64,000 bases of DNA, taken from assembly GCF_004345855.1 (NCBI RefSeq), contig NZ_SLXN01000004.1:340887-404886 (forward strand). Direction: 5' to 3'. Of this stretch, positions 36,934-44,817 are shown in pieces. This DNA comes from Sphingomonas sp. BK235 (GTDB lineage: Bacteria > Pseudomonadota > Alphaproteobacteria > Sphingomonadales > Sphingomonadaceae). Both the position numbers and the translations under genes were made by a program. The notes under the pieces were generated by a model, which did no database searches, had not been told where the DNA came from, and was given only the letters and a program-made list of their open reading frames with translations. Within the stretch, counting starts at the first letter, position 1; each line of letters starts with the position of its first letter.

Positions 36934-38117
36934 TTATTTATTGTCGAACGTCTGGGTACGCCAGCGCCCGTCGTTGACTCGGTAGGACGCGACGAACTCG
37001 TCGGGGCGCGCGGTGGCGTTGCCCTCGGCGAAGCGCGTCTCGATCCGCACCTCGACGCGGTTGGCGGGGTTCTCCGCGAGCGAGGCGACGGTGTTCTCGA
37101 AGCGTTTGTACGCGCCCTGGTTGAGGTTGGAGAGGCCGTCGCCGATCGGCCGCCCGTTGCCCGCGACGACGTTGAGCCGGTTGGTCTGGCCGCCGAACCG
37201 GTCGGCGACGACGTGGAAGCCGACGTCGGTCGGCCGCCCCTCGCGCCGAATCTGCGCCTGGAGATCGGGATCGTTGCGCCCCGCCGGGGTCAGCGTCACC
37301 CGCCCCTCGGCCACCGCGGGGCGTCCGGCGGCGTCGGTGGTGTAGCGGAAATTGCCGTAGACATAGGTGGTGTTGGCCTCGGCGGCGTTGGCGGCGCGGT
37401 TGAAGGCGGCGGCGTCGTCGAAGGTGCGTACCGACTGGCGCGCCGCGGGGGCGAGCGCCTCGTCGAGCTTGCCGCGCATCGCCAGCAGCTGGTCCTTGGC
37501 CGATTGCGGCAGCGGCAGGTCGGCGGGATCGGCCTTGTGGAGCAGGTCGCGGATCTTCTCCAGCGCGGGCGCGCCGCCTGGGCGAAAGCGGGATCGCGCC
37601 GCGCGAGGTCGGCGGCATTGGCGACATTCTCCGCCCATTTGCCGAGCTTGCCCAGCTTGGCCGCGTCGCCGACCACCGGGATGATTCCCGCCGCCGAGAT
37701 GGCCGCGCCCAAGACGTCGCCGCGGAACAGCGAGATCACCGCATTGGTCCCGTCCGAGATCGGGGTGGGATCGACGATGCCGGTGAGATCCAGCGCCATC
37801 TGGCCGAGATCGAGGATCATCCCGGCGCGATCGACCGGCGGGGCGGCGGGGGCGGCGGGAGGATTGTCGTTGCTGGCGAGGCGGACGTCGAGCTGCGCGC
37901 GCTCGACCGGGGTCATCGCCGCCTCGACCTCGACGCGTGCCGCGGCGGCGGCGCCGGGATCGTGCCGCGCCAGCGCGCTCAGCCCGGCGGCGGCGCGGTC
38001 GGCGTCGATGCCCGCGCCGACGCGCGCGTCCGCGACGATCCGGGTCGCCGCCTGCGACGCGCCGAGGCGCGCCCCGGTCTCGGCGGCACCGCGCGCGGCA
38101 CTCAGGGGATCGATCAT
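36934..38117 (-). pseudogene. Pre-toxin plus nonspecific-nuclease toxin, interrupted by a frameshift
   Basis: Two abutting frames make one toxin. The N-terminal part (38117 to about 37575) begins MIDPLSAARGAAETG, without Sec signal, and contains a pretoxin-like segment VDPTPISDGTNAVISLFRGD, IIPVVGDAAKLGKLGKW. The C-terminal part continues in another frame with APALEKIRDLLHKADPADL and ends in a DNA/RNA non-specific endonuclease domain: NTTYVYGNFRYTTDAAGR, VGFHVVADRFGGQTNRLN, NQGAYKRFENTVASL. The switch lies at about 37566-37580 in a GC run; one extra G would restore the frame. It may be a true mutation or a sequencing error. It is followed by a YezG-like immunity gene and preceded by the T3SS-linked dyad. 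Confidence 0.8.
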
Positions 38118-38123
38118 CTCCAC

Positions 38124-38144
38124 TCTCCCGAAGCTCTCGGGAGA
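38124..38144 (-). promoter_or_regulatory. mRNA hairpin just before the toxin start
   Basis: In the leader of the nuclease-toxin mRNA, TCTCCCGA and TCGGGAGA pair perfectly (8 bp, 5-base loop). The right arm includes the GGGAGA ribosome binding site for the ATG at 38117. Folding should reduce translation of the toxin. Confidence 0.5.
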
Positions 38145-38171
38145 TGGGCTAAGCCGCGGCGGCGCGCGGAA

Positions 38172-38190
38172 CCATAAGCGTTCCGATTAG
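38172..38190 (-). promoter_or_regulatory. T3SS-linked dyad, copy A (nuclease toxin)
   Basis: Minus strand CTAATCGGAACGCTTATGG, a variant of CTARTCG-N3-CGAYTAG. It ends 54 bases before the toxin ATG. A TTAGCC stretch about 19 bases downstream could be the -10, which would place the dyad centre near -41. Confidence 0.6.
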
Positions 38191-38206
38191 GGCGGTGGCG
38201 ACGCGG

Positions 38207-39046
38207 TCAGATCGTGCTGCGGCGGTCGACCCGGTAGCGCATCTCGGCGGCGAAGGCGCGCGCCACCGCGGCGAGGTGCGGCGAGCTGGCACGGTCCTGC
38301 GCGATGTCGTCGAGCGCGGCGAAAGCGGCGCTGCCCCAGCGCTTGCTCGCGAACAAGGGCGCGGCGCGGCGCGGCACCACGTCCTGCGCCGCGGGCCAGC
38401 TCGCGAGGCACGCCAGCCCCGCGACCAGCTCGCGCAGCGCGGGCGGGGTCAGCGCCGCCGCGCGCAGCCGCTTCGCGTCGCCATAGGCGGCGGGATAGCG
38501 CGCCTCGAACGCCGCCAGCGCGGCGGTCTGGTCGGCGGCGGACACCGCCATGCCCGGCATGCAGCCCGGCATCGCCGCGCGCTGCGCCGCGGTGGGCGCG
38601 TCGAGCGATCGCACCTCGCCGCCGCGATAGGCGTAACGCGCCGCGCCGATGGTCGCGGCGGCGGGGAAAGCGATCAGCAGCGCCCCGCGCGCGACCCGCG
38701 CGGGCGCGGCGATCCCGCAGGTGCCGAACGGCGTGCTGGTCTCGATCTCCTCTGCCGAGCGCCGGCGGATCACGACATAGCGGTGCGGGCAGCTCGCCTC
38801 GCCGTCGCCGCGGATCAGCCACAGCCGCTCGTCGCCGAGCCGATAGCTGCCGACGATCGTCAGCGCGTCGACCAGCGTGGCGCCGAACGGGCGCGAGACG
38901 GTGGTCGCGCCGACGCGCACCGCCTGCTCGCTGCCCGCGTTGACCACCTGCGCGCGCGGCGGCGCGCCGCGCCGCGGGGCCGCCACGCCGCCCGTCGCCG
39001 CCAGCGCGACCCCGAGCGCGACTCCCCAACCCAGCATGCCGCGCAT
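38207..39046 (-). CDS. Exported hypothetical protein in a T3SS-linked unit
   Basis: 279 residues. Signal peptide MRGMLGWGVALGVALAATGGVAA, then a mature domain with several Cys (EASCPHRY, GTCGIAAP, MPGCMPGM, LACLASW). No family recognised. GAGGAG lies 5-6 bases before the ATG at 39046. It follows a leaderless small gene after 53 bases and appears to share its promoter. By analogy with the neighbouring toxin-immunity units it could be a periplasmic immunity protein, but this rests on context only. Confidence 0.65.
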   Translation of the reverse strand: MRGMLGWGVALGVALAATGGVAAPRRGAPPRAQVVNAGSEQAVRVGATTVSRPFGATLVDALTIVGSYRLGDERLWLIRGDGEASCPHRYVVIRRRSAEEIETSTPFGTCGIAAPARVARGALLIAFPAAATIGAARYAYRGGEVRSLDAPTAAQRAAMPGCMPGMAVSAADQTAALAAFEARYPAAYGDAKRLRAAALTPPALRELVAGLACLASWPAAQDVVPRRAAPLFASKRWGSAAFAALDDIAQDRASSPHLAAVARAFAAEMRYRVDRRSTI

Positions 39047-39099
39047 CGCGCTCTCCTCGATCTGCTTGCCGCTGTGCTGCGGCGCGGCGGCGATGGCGC

Positions 39100-39636
39100 T
39101 CAGCCGTCCAGCCCGCGCGCGAGCGTCGCGGCCGCCGCCTGGAGCCGCGCCACCACGCCGTCCGCGCCCTCGCCCGCGCCGATCTCCAGCGCGCCGGCGA
39201 GCGCCTCGCGCATCCCCGCGAGCTGGCGGTCGGCGGGCGCACCCGACAGGCCGGCGAGCTGGATCGCGGCACCGCGGGTCACGTCCTCGAGCGCGCGGCG
39301 CAGCTCGCCCTCCTGCGTCGGGGTCGCGCCGGTGTGCGCGCCGAGATCGGCGGCGAGCCCGCGCAGGTCGTAGACGTCGCCACCGCGCGCCAGCTCGGCG
39401 GGGTCGGGACGGAAGCTGCCCGCCACCCCGCTGCTCGCCTGCCAAGCGTGCGAGGCGGTGTCGTGCGAGCGCGCGCTCTGCCCGACCCAGGCGAGCACGC
39501 GCTGCCCGATCTCGCCGATCGCGGTGCCCGCGAGCGAGCGCGCGTCGGCGTGCGTCCCCGCCGGGGCGGGCGCGATCGCGCCCGCGCCGTGGAGCGGGGT
39601 GGCGGGGAAGCTGGCATAGCCGTCGATCGCGTTCAT
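39100..39636 (-). CDS. Putative T3SS substrate, 178 residues, unknown family
   Basis: No Sec signal. The N-terminus MNAIDGYASFPATPLHGAG is rich in small and polar residues, as in many T3SS substrates. The rest is helical: SLAGTAIGEIGQRVLAWVGQSARSHDTASHAWQASSG, then an Ala-rich C-terminal helix pair. No named domain is recognised. The T3SS-linked dyad lies 52 bases upstream. AGGTGA precedes the second of two adjacent ATGs, which is used here. It heads a two-gene unit with an exported protein. Confidence 0.6.
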   Translation of the reverse strand: MNAIDGYASFPATPLHGAGAIAPAPAGTHADARSLAGTAIGEIGQRVLAWVGQSARSHDTASHAWQASSGVAGSFRPDPAELARGGDVYDLRGLAADLGAHTGATPTQEGELRRALEDVTRGAAIQLAGLSGAPADRQLAGMREALAGALEIGAGEGADGVVARLQAAAATLARGLDG

Positions 39637-39688
39637 CATGTCACCTGTCGAATCACCGGACAGAGATGCGCGCCTGCGCCGCGTCGCG

Positions 39689-39707
39689 CCATCATCGTTC
39701 CGATTAG
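39689..39707 (-). promoter_or_regulatory. T3SS-linked dyad, copy B
   Basis: Minus strand CTAATCGGAACGATGATGG, differing from copy A at only two of 19 positions. It ends 52 bases before the ATG at 39636. Confidence 0.6.
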
Positions 39708-39717
39708 CCCCGCGCGC

Positions 39718-40482
39718 TCACGCGTCCACGAAGCCGTCGGCGGAGAGGCGGAGTCGGCGCAGGTCGAGCCCATATTGCCGCTGCACCATCGTCGCGACGC
39801 CATCGGCGTACCGGTCCATCGTGCGCTCGCGCTGCGCCGACTGCATCCCCGCGTTGAGCGTCACCACCAGCAGCTTGAGCTCCTCGCCCAGCTTGGCGCG
39901 GTTGCTCAGCACCTCCGGCGCGGCGGCGGCGCGCGCGGCGAACTGGCGGCGCAGGCCCAGCGCCTCGGTGGCGGAGGGCTCGCGCGTGCCCTTGTTCGCG
40001 ATCAGCCAGGCCATCATCATATAGGCCGCCATCGCGTCCGACACCGAATCGGCGCGGAACCCCGCGTCGCCGACGATGCCGCGGTACACGGTGCGATAGT
40101 CGTGCCGGCCGAACTCGCGCGCGACCTGCGCCGCGGCACGCGGATCGCTGCGGCGGATGCGCGCGACATAACCGTCGAGCGTCTGCTTGGCGAGCGCGTC
40201 GCTCGCCTCATAGGTGCCGATCGCCACCGCGGTGCCGGCGCGCGCGGGCGCGCCCGAGGTCGCGGCGAGCGCCGATGCACTGGCCCGCCCGCGGCGCGAC
40301 GGCGCGCGCGCGCCGGAGTCGCGCTGCGGCCCGCAGAAGCCGGCGTTGCACATGTTCATCGTCACCGGGAAGGCGAGCCCGTTCACCGCCTGGCCGATCT
40401 GGGTGAAATCGGGCTGGATCTGCGCCTGCGCCGGGGCGGCGACGAGCAGGAGGACGGCGGCGGGCGCCAGCGCGCGGTGCAT
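39718..40482 (-). CDS. Exported hypothetical protein, helical
   Basis: 254 residues. Signal peptide MHRALAPAAVLLLVAAPAQAQ, then a short segment with two Cys (MNMCNAGFCGPQR), a low-complexity Ala/Arg linker and a long helical domain: DALAKQTLDGYVARIRRSDPRAAAQVAREFGRHDYRTVYRGIVG, AMAAYMMMAWLIANKG, LGEELKLLVVTLNAGMQSAQRERTMDRYADG. Not assigned to a named family. AAGGAAG precedes the ATG at 40482. It lies downstream of the 218-residue protein, past a hairpin that may lower read-through. Confidence 0.68.
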   Translation of the reverse strand: MHRALAPAAVLLLVAAPAQAQIQPDFTQIGQAVNGLAFPVTMNMCNAGFCGPQRDSGARAPSRRGRASASALAATSGAPARAGTAVAIGTYEASDALAKQTLDGYVARIRRSDPRAAAQVAREFGRHDYRTVYRGIVGDAGFRADSVSDAMAAYMMMAWLIANKGTREPSATEALGLRRQFAARAAAAPEVLSNRAKLGEELKLLVVTLNAGMQSAQRERTMDRYADGVATMVQRQYGLDLRRLRLSADGFVDA

Positions 40483-40532
40483 GACTTCTTCCTTTCGCAG
40501 TGAACGACGGGTCGGGAACGCAGAAAGGAGAC

Positions 40533-40552
40533 GGCCGGTCCCGCGACCGGCC
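40533..40552. terminator. Strong GC hairpin after the 218-residue gene
   Basis: GGCCGGTC-CCGC-GACCGGCC, a perfect 8-bp stem with 4-base loop, located 29 bases past the stop of the leftward gene at 40581. The downstream minus strand has only a weak T-rich stretch, so it may attenuate rather than fully stop transcription. Confidence 0.6.
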
Positions 40553-40580
40553 GCCCCCCTTTTCCGCAGGAACGCGATCC

Positions 40581-41237
40581 TCACCCCTTGCGGGCGATGG
40601 TCGCGGCACTCTCGCCGATCGTCTTGATCGAGTTGGTCATCGCGTTGCCGAGGATGTTGGTCTCCTGCGACAGGCCCTGGAGCCGCGCGTTGAGCTCCAT
40701 CAACTGCGACTGGTTCTTGTTGTCGATCGTGCCCATGTCGCCGATCTTGTCGGCCAGACCGGCCATCTCGTCCATCTTCTGGTCCATCAGCTGGCCCAGC
40801 GCGATGGCGATGCGCATCAGCACGCTGCCGTTGCGGCCGCCGGCGCCGGGACGCGCCTCCTCGGGGCCGGAATTGCGCAGCCGGTCGATCGCGTTGCGGA
40901 ACATCGAGTCACGCAGCTCGTCGGCGCTGCCGCGCAGCTGGCCTTCCTCGAGCGGGGAACCGCCGGCCTGGCCGACGAACTCGCTGATGACGTCCTGATA
41001 GTTGGACGAGGCGCCCTCGAAGTCACCGACCGAGCCGGCGAAATTGCCCTGCGCCAGATCGATGACGTTCTGCGGCACGCCGAACTGCGAGCCGAGCTGC
41101 TGGATCAGCTGCTGGCCGATGTTCGAGACCACGGCGCGCAGCGCGGTCTGGAGGATCAGGCTCGTCCCGCCGGTGGCCGCGGTCAGCGCGACCTGGGAGG
41201 CGAGGTTCACCGGATTGAAGCTGTTGAGGAAACCCAT
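40581..41237 (-). CDS. Putative abundant T3SS substrate, 218 residues
   Basis: No signal peptide and no Cys. The N-terminus MGFLNSFNPVNLASQVALT is followed by a hydrophobic helix region (GTSLILQTALRAVVSNIGQQLIQQLG), a Gly/Ser/Asn-rich middle and a helical C-terminal half. The last 16 residues, SIKTIGESAATIARKG, resemble those of the needle candidate at 52307, SLDSVGKALETMARKS. Two tandem dyads upstream, an AAGGAAGGA ribosome binding site and a strong hairpin downstream suggest high expression. It may be a secreted structural or translocon-like component; no family match is claimed. Confidence 0.65.
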   Translation of the reverse strand: MGFLNSFNPVNLASQVALTAATGGTSLILQTALRAVVSNIGQQLIQQLGSQFGVPQNVIDLAQGNFAGSVGDFEGASSNYQDVISEFVGQAGGSPLEEGQLRGSADELRDSMFRNAIDRLRNSGPEEARPGAGGRNGSVLMRIAIALGQLMDQKMDEMAGLADKIGDMGTIDNKNQSQLMELNARLQGLSQETNILGNAMTNSIKTIGESAATIARKG

Positions 41238-41305
41238 GATCGTGTCCTTCCTTGCCGAGTGCTCTCTGGTGTTGGGGACGTGATACGGTGGCGGGGGGCG
41301 CGGCG

Positions 41306-41346
41306 CGCTCAGCGAAACGACTAGCCGCCCTAGTCGAAACGACTAG
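41306..41346 (-). promoter_or_regulatory. T3SS-linked dyads, tandem copies F1 and F2
   Basis: 41330-41346 is a perfect dyad, CTAGTCG-AAA-CGACTAG. A second half-conserved copy, CTAGTCGTTTCGCTGAGCG on the minus strand, covers 41306-41324. The two are 22 bp apart, about two helical turns. F2 ends 68 bases before the 218-residue gene, with GTATCA about 20 bases downstream as a possible -10. Confidence 0.65.
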
Positions 41347-41351
41347 CGCGC

Positions 41352-41714
41352 TCAGTCCGAGGGATAGAACAGCAGCCCGGCGAGCGCGGCCAGCTCGCGC
41401 ATCCCGTCGAGCTCGAGCTTGCGCGCGACATTGGCGAGATGGACCCGCACCGTATTCTCCGACATCAGCAGCAGCGTCGCGATGTCGCGGTTGGCGCGGC
41501 CCCAGCCGAGGAAGCGGATGCAGGTCAGCTCGGTCGGGGTGAGCCGCAGCAGCGCGTCGCGATGGCGCGCAGGAACGCGCGCGGCCTCGACCATATGCTC
41601 GCCCAGCGCGACCGCGGCCGGCGCGCCGGGCTGCGCGTCAGCGCGACGCAGCAGCTCGGCGATCGCGGCGATGCGCTCGTCCTCGCTGCTCGGCCGGACC
41701 TGCGTCGCGGTCAC
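41352..41714 (-). CDS. Short LuxR-type HTH regulator in the T3SS operon
   Basis: 120 residues with GTG start. The C-terminal LuxR/GerE helix-turn-helix is clear: LTPTELTCIRFLGWGRANRDIATLLLMSENTVRVHLANVARKLE. No receiver or autoinducer-binding domain is present; the N-terminal 50 residues look helical. The GTG overlaps the sctT stop by four bases (GTGA), so it is the last gene of the sctU-T operon and is made together with export-apparatus proteins. LuxR-type dimers bind dyads of about 20 bp, so it is the best local candidate to bind the six CTARTCG-N3-CGAYTAG sites; this is inference. Confidence 0.85.
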   Translation of the reverse strand: MTATQVRPSSEDERIAAIAELLRRADAQPGAPAAVALGEHMVEAARVPARHRDALLRLTPTELTCIRFLGWGRANRDIATLLLMSENTVRVHLANVARKLELDGMRELAALAGLLFYPSD

Positions 41715-42499
41715 GGCACGGGCTTCCCGGCGAAGCCGCGCAGCAGCGCCAGCAGCGCGTCGGGGCGGGTGGCGACGTCGTGGACGACCGCGGCGACATA
41801 GCTGCCGAGCAGCACCAGGATCAGCGCGGTCGCGGCGAACGACTTGAGCGACAGCGACAGGGTGAAGACGTTGAGCTGCTGCGCGAAGCGGTTGATCAGC
41901 CCGAGGCAGAGGTCGATCAGGAACAGCGCGCTCAGCACCGGCGCGGCGAACAGCGTCGCCAACACCATCAGCCGCCCGAACTCGCCCTCGTACAGCGCCA
42001 GCGTCGCGCCATCGAGCCGCGGCATCGGCGCCGCGATCGGCCAGATCGCGTAGCTCTGCACCACCACCTGCACCACCAGCCCGAGCCCGCCCGAGAACAG
42101 GAACACCACGCTCGCCAGCCGCCCGAGGAAGGCGCCGTTGAGCGAGGTCTGGTTGCCCGAGAGCGGATCCACCACCTGCGCCAGCGTCGCGCCGACCTTG
42201 GCATCGATGATCTGCCCCGCCCCCTCCAGCGCCCATAGCACCGAGCCGAAGAAGAAGCCGATCGTCAGCCCGACCAGCACTTCCTTGGCGATCAGCGACA
42301 CCCATTGCTGCGGGGCCAGCGCGGCCACCAGCAGCGGCGGCTGGATCAGCAGCGAGATCACCCCCATCGCGACGAAGATCGAGTTGCGCACCAGCGCGGG
42401 CACGGTCTCGCTCGAGAACATCGGCAGCAGCAGGAAGGTCGCCGCCACCCGCGCGGTCGCGACCCCCAGCAGCAGGACCTGGTCCGCCCAGCCGGTCAC
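41711..42499 (-). CDS. sctT: T3SS export apparatus protein SctT
   Basis: 262-residue inner-membrane protein homologous to FliR/YscT/HrcT. Multiple TM segments, with FLLLPMFSSETVPALVRNSI, WVSLIAKEVLVGLTIGFFFGSVLWALEGAGQIIDAKVGAT and LNRF-type FAQQLNVFTLSLSLKSF as the conserved stretches. Together with SctR and SctS it forms the export gate core. It follows sctS after 7 bases and overlaps the regulator gene. Confidence 0.95.
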   Translation of the reverse strand: MTGWADQVLLLGVATARVAATFLLLPMFSSETVPALVRNSIFVAMGVISLLIQPPLLVAALAPQQWVSLIAKEVLVGLTIGFFFGSVLWALEGAGQIIDAKVGATLAQVVDPLSGNQTSLNGAFLGRLASVVFLFSGGLGLVVQVVVQSYAIWPIAAPMPRLDGATLALYEGEFGRLMVLATLFAAPVLSALFLIDLCLGLINRFAQQLNVFTLSLSLKSFAATALILVLLGSYVAAVVHDVATRPDALLALLRGFAGKPVP

Positions 42500-42506
42500 G
42501 CCGCGA

Positions 42507-42776
42507 TCACCGCGCGATCAACGCCGGGAACTGGGTGAACACCCGGTCGCCGAAGCGGTACAGCGAGGCGCCGAGCAGCGAGGCGGTGACGAACAGCGTC
42601 AGCACGATCGCGAAGAACTTGACGGTATATTGCAGCGTCTGTTCCTGGATCTGCGTCGCCGCCTGCACCACCGCGACAAGCAGCCCCGAGACCGCCGCGA
42701 CCACGATCGGCGGCGCCGACAGGATCAGCACCAGCCACAGCGCGTCATAGGTGAGCTGGACGAAATCGGCGTTCAT
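42507..42776 (-). CDS. sctS: T3SS export apparatus protein SctS
   Basis: 89-residue protein with two TM helices, homologous to FliQ/YscS/HrcS. VLILSAPPIVVAAVSGLLVAVVQAATQIQEQTL is the family signature. Part of the SctRST spiral. Thirteen bases separate it from sctR. Confidence 0.95.
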   Translation of the reverse strand: MNADFVQLTYDALWLVLILSAPPIVVAAVSGLLVAVVQAATQIQEQTLQYTVKFFAIVLTLFVTASLLGASLYRFGDRVFTQFPALIAR

Positions 42777-42789
42777 GCATCGGCTCCCG

Positions 42790-43470
42790 TCACGCGTAGG
42801 ACAGCACGAGACCGTGCGCGAGCTTCACCCAGCCATCCACGAGCACGAACAGCAGCAGCTTGAACGGCAACGAGATCGTCGTGGGCGACAGCATCATCAT
42901 GCCCATCGCGAGCAGGATGTTCGAGATCACCAGGTCGATCACCAGGAAGGGCAGGAAGATCAGGAAGCCGATCTGGAACGCCGCGCTGAGCTCGCGCACC
43001 ACGAAGGACGGCACCACCACCACGAAGTCGCGGTCGCTCATCTGCTGCGCGCGCTGCGGATCGCCGACGCGCTGCGCGGTGCGCAGGAAGAAGGCGCGCT
43101 CGCGCGGGTCCGAATGCTTGATGAGGAAGTCGCGCAGCGGTTCCTTGGCGGCATCGGCCGCGCCGACCATCGTCGAGGTGGAGCCGAGCAGGCTGCCGCC
43201 CGGCTGCTGCGCCTGCGCCACCTGGCCCGCGACGATCGCGTCCTGCATCCGCTGGCCGACCGGGTACATGACGTACAACGTCAGCACCAGAGCGAGGCCG
43301 TTGAGCACGATATTGGGGGGCACCTGCTGCAACCCCAGGGCATTGCGCAACAGGCTGAGCGTCACGACGATCTTGGTGAAGGAGGTGACCATCACCGCGA
43401 AGAAGGGCGCGATCGCCAGCGCGACGACGACGACCAGCGCCGAACCGGGCGTGAAGGTGGAGAGATCCAT
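42790..43470 (-). CDS. sctR: T3SS export apparatus protein SctR
   Basis: 226-residue FliP/YscR/HrcR homologue. FFAVMVTSFTKIVVTLSLLRNALGLQQVPPN, FLIKHSDPRERAFF and FQIGFLIFLPFLVIDLVISNILLAMGMMMLSP are the conserved blocks. It is the core of the export gate. No long N-terminal signal peptide is present, as usual for non-flagellar members. Confidence 0.96.
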   Translation of the reverse strand: MDLSTFTPGSALVVVVALAIAPFFAVMVTSFTKIVVTLSLLRNALGLQQVPPNIVLNGLALVLTLYVMYPVGQRMQDAIVAGQVAQAQQPGGSLLGSTSTMVGAADAAKEPLRDFLIKHSDPRERAFFLRTAQRVGDPQRAQQMSDRDFVVVVPSFVVRELSAAFQIGFLIFLPFLVIDLVISNILLAMGMMMLSPTTISLPFKLLLFVLVDGWVKLAHGLVLSYA

Positions 43471-43474
43471 CGGC

Positions 43475-44500
43475 TCAGCGCGCCTCCGCCCCGCCGACGC
43501 GCGTGACGATCACGCCGAAGCCCTCGCCCAGCGCGACCAGCTCGCCCGCGCCGATCACCGCGCCCCCGCTCATGATCCGCACCGCCAGCGTCTGTCCCGC
43601 GGCGGGCAGCGGCAGCACGCTGCCCTCGCCCAGCGTCGCGACGTCACCCGCGGGCAGGCTGCTGCCGTCGAACGCGAAGCTGAGCCGCACCGGCACGTCG
43701 CTTAGTTCGGCGGCGAGCGCGGGCGCGCCCGGCGGCGGCGGCGCATCGGCCGGCGGGGCGGGCGTGTCAGCCGCGTCGTCGTCCGACGGCAGCGTGGCAT
43801 TTTCCTGCACGATAAGCTTCCTCTGGCTGAAATCCATGTGCGCGAGCAGGTCGCCGCCGCCCGCCTGCCACCCCAGCGCGACGCGCAACGGCGCGACGCC
43901 GAGCACGATCATGTCGCGCGGCGCGAGCGTGGCGAGCGCGCGCGCGGGCACCGCCGGCCCCGCGATCGTCGCGCGCCACGCCATGCGCACGCGCGCGACC
44001 GCGGCGGGGTCGAGCGGCGGCGCGGGCAGCGCGTCGTCGGCGAGCGCGGCGCCGGGGGGCAGCGCCACCAGCAGCCGGGTCTGCACCCGGCTGGGCTGCG
44101 CGCCCGCGTCGATGCGGATGAAGAGCTGATCGGGCTCGACCGTGTGGCTCAGCCCGGCGGGGTGGAGTTCGCCCCCGAGCGCGGTCTCGAGCGCGGCGAC
44201 CAGCGGCTCGATCGGGCCGAGCAGCGCCGCCGCGGCGACCGCGTCGAGCTCGCCGCGCGGCCCCGCGATATGCGCCACCGCGCCGTCGACGAGCAGCGGC
44301 GAGATCGCGATCCGCCCGACCTGTCCGGTGAAGCGCAGCCAGCCGCTCGCGGCGCGGCGGTCGCGCTCGGGCGCGAGCCGCGCCACCGTGTGCAGCTCGC
44401 CCACCAGCCGGTGGTTGAGCGCGCCGATCAGCTGCGTCTGAAGCCGCGCGCGGCCCTCGTCGACGCGGCGCAGCCGGCCCGCGAGCGCGCCCGCGCTCAT
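43475..44500 (-). CDS. sctQ: T3SS cytoplasmic ring (sorting platform) protein SctQ
   Basis: 341 residues. The N-terminal two-thirds is Ala-rich and diverged; the C-terminal SpoA/FliN-like domain is clear: SDVPVRLSFAFDGSSLPAGDVATLGEGSVLPLPAA, VRIMSGGAVIGAGELVALGEGFGVIVTRV. An internal VGQVGRIAISPLL block and MDFSQRKLIVQENATL precede it. A Pro/Asp-rich linker (near residue 245) separates the halves. The ATG overlaps the FliO-like stop (ATGA), and sctR follows after 4 bases. Confidence 0.9.
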   Translation of the reverse strand: MSAGALAGRLRRVDEGRARLQTQLIGALNHRLVGELHTVARLAPERDRRAASGWLRFTGQVGRIAISPLLVDGAVAHIAGPRGELDAVAAAALLGPIEPLVAALETALGGELHPAGLSHTVEPDQLFIRIDAGAQPSRVQTRLLVALPPGAALADDALPAPPLDPAAVARVRMAWRATIAGPAVPARALATLAPRDMIVLGVAPLRVALGWQAGGGDLLAHMDFSQRKLIVQENATLPSDDDAADTPAPPADAPPPPGAPALAAELSDVPVRLSFAFDGSSLPAGDVATLGEGSVLPLPAAGQTLAVRIMSGGAVIGAGELVALGEGFGVIVTRVGGAEAR

Positions 44501-44817
44501 GCCGGCCCCCGCTCGCTCGCGGCGGCGGGTCGGTCGCCGGGCGCACCATAGTTGCGCAACAGGCTGACCGATCCCGCCGCGACGCCGATCAGCAGCAGCT
44601 CGCCCTCGGCCTCGACCAGCAACAGCCGCTCGCGCTGGCCGATCGGCAGCGCGCGCACGAAGCGGAGCTGGCGGTCGGCCGCCGCGCCGCGCTCGAAGCC
44701 GCGGTCCTGCCACGTCTTGAGCGTGCGCAGCGCGACATAGGCGAGCCCCAGCACGATCGCGAGCGCGATGATCATGCCCAGCAGCCCGGTCAGCGCGGTG
44801 CCGATCGTCGAGTCCAT
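44497..44817 (-). CDS. FliO-like membrane protein in the T3SS operon
   Basis: 106 residues: one N-terminal TM helix (GTALTGLLGMIIALAIVLGLAYVALRTL) and a cytoplasmic domain with LRFVRALPIGQRERLLLVEAEGELLLIGVAAGSVSLL, the pattern of FliO. FliO assists assembly of the FliP export gate in flagella and is generally missing from injectisome loci. Here the order FliO-like, SctQ (FliN-like), SctR (FliP-like) echoes flagellar operons. The start overlaps the sctU stop (TGATG). Confidence 0.8.
   Translation of the reverse strand: MDSTIGTALTGLLGMIIALAIVLGLAYVALRTLKTWQDRGFERGAAADRQLRFVRALPIGQRERLLLVEAEGELLLIGVAAGSVSLLRNYGAPGDRPAAASERGPA

Noticed and set aside
38168..38200. GGAACC near 38168 as a hrp box (HrpL-type) and TTCG repeats as a PIP box
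   Set aside because: The second half (CCAC or TTCGC at the right spacing) is missing; the dyad explains the conservation better.
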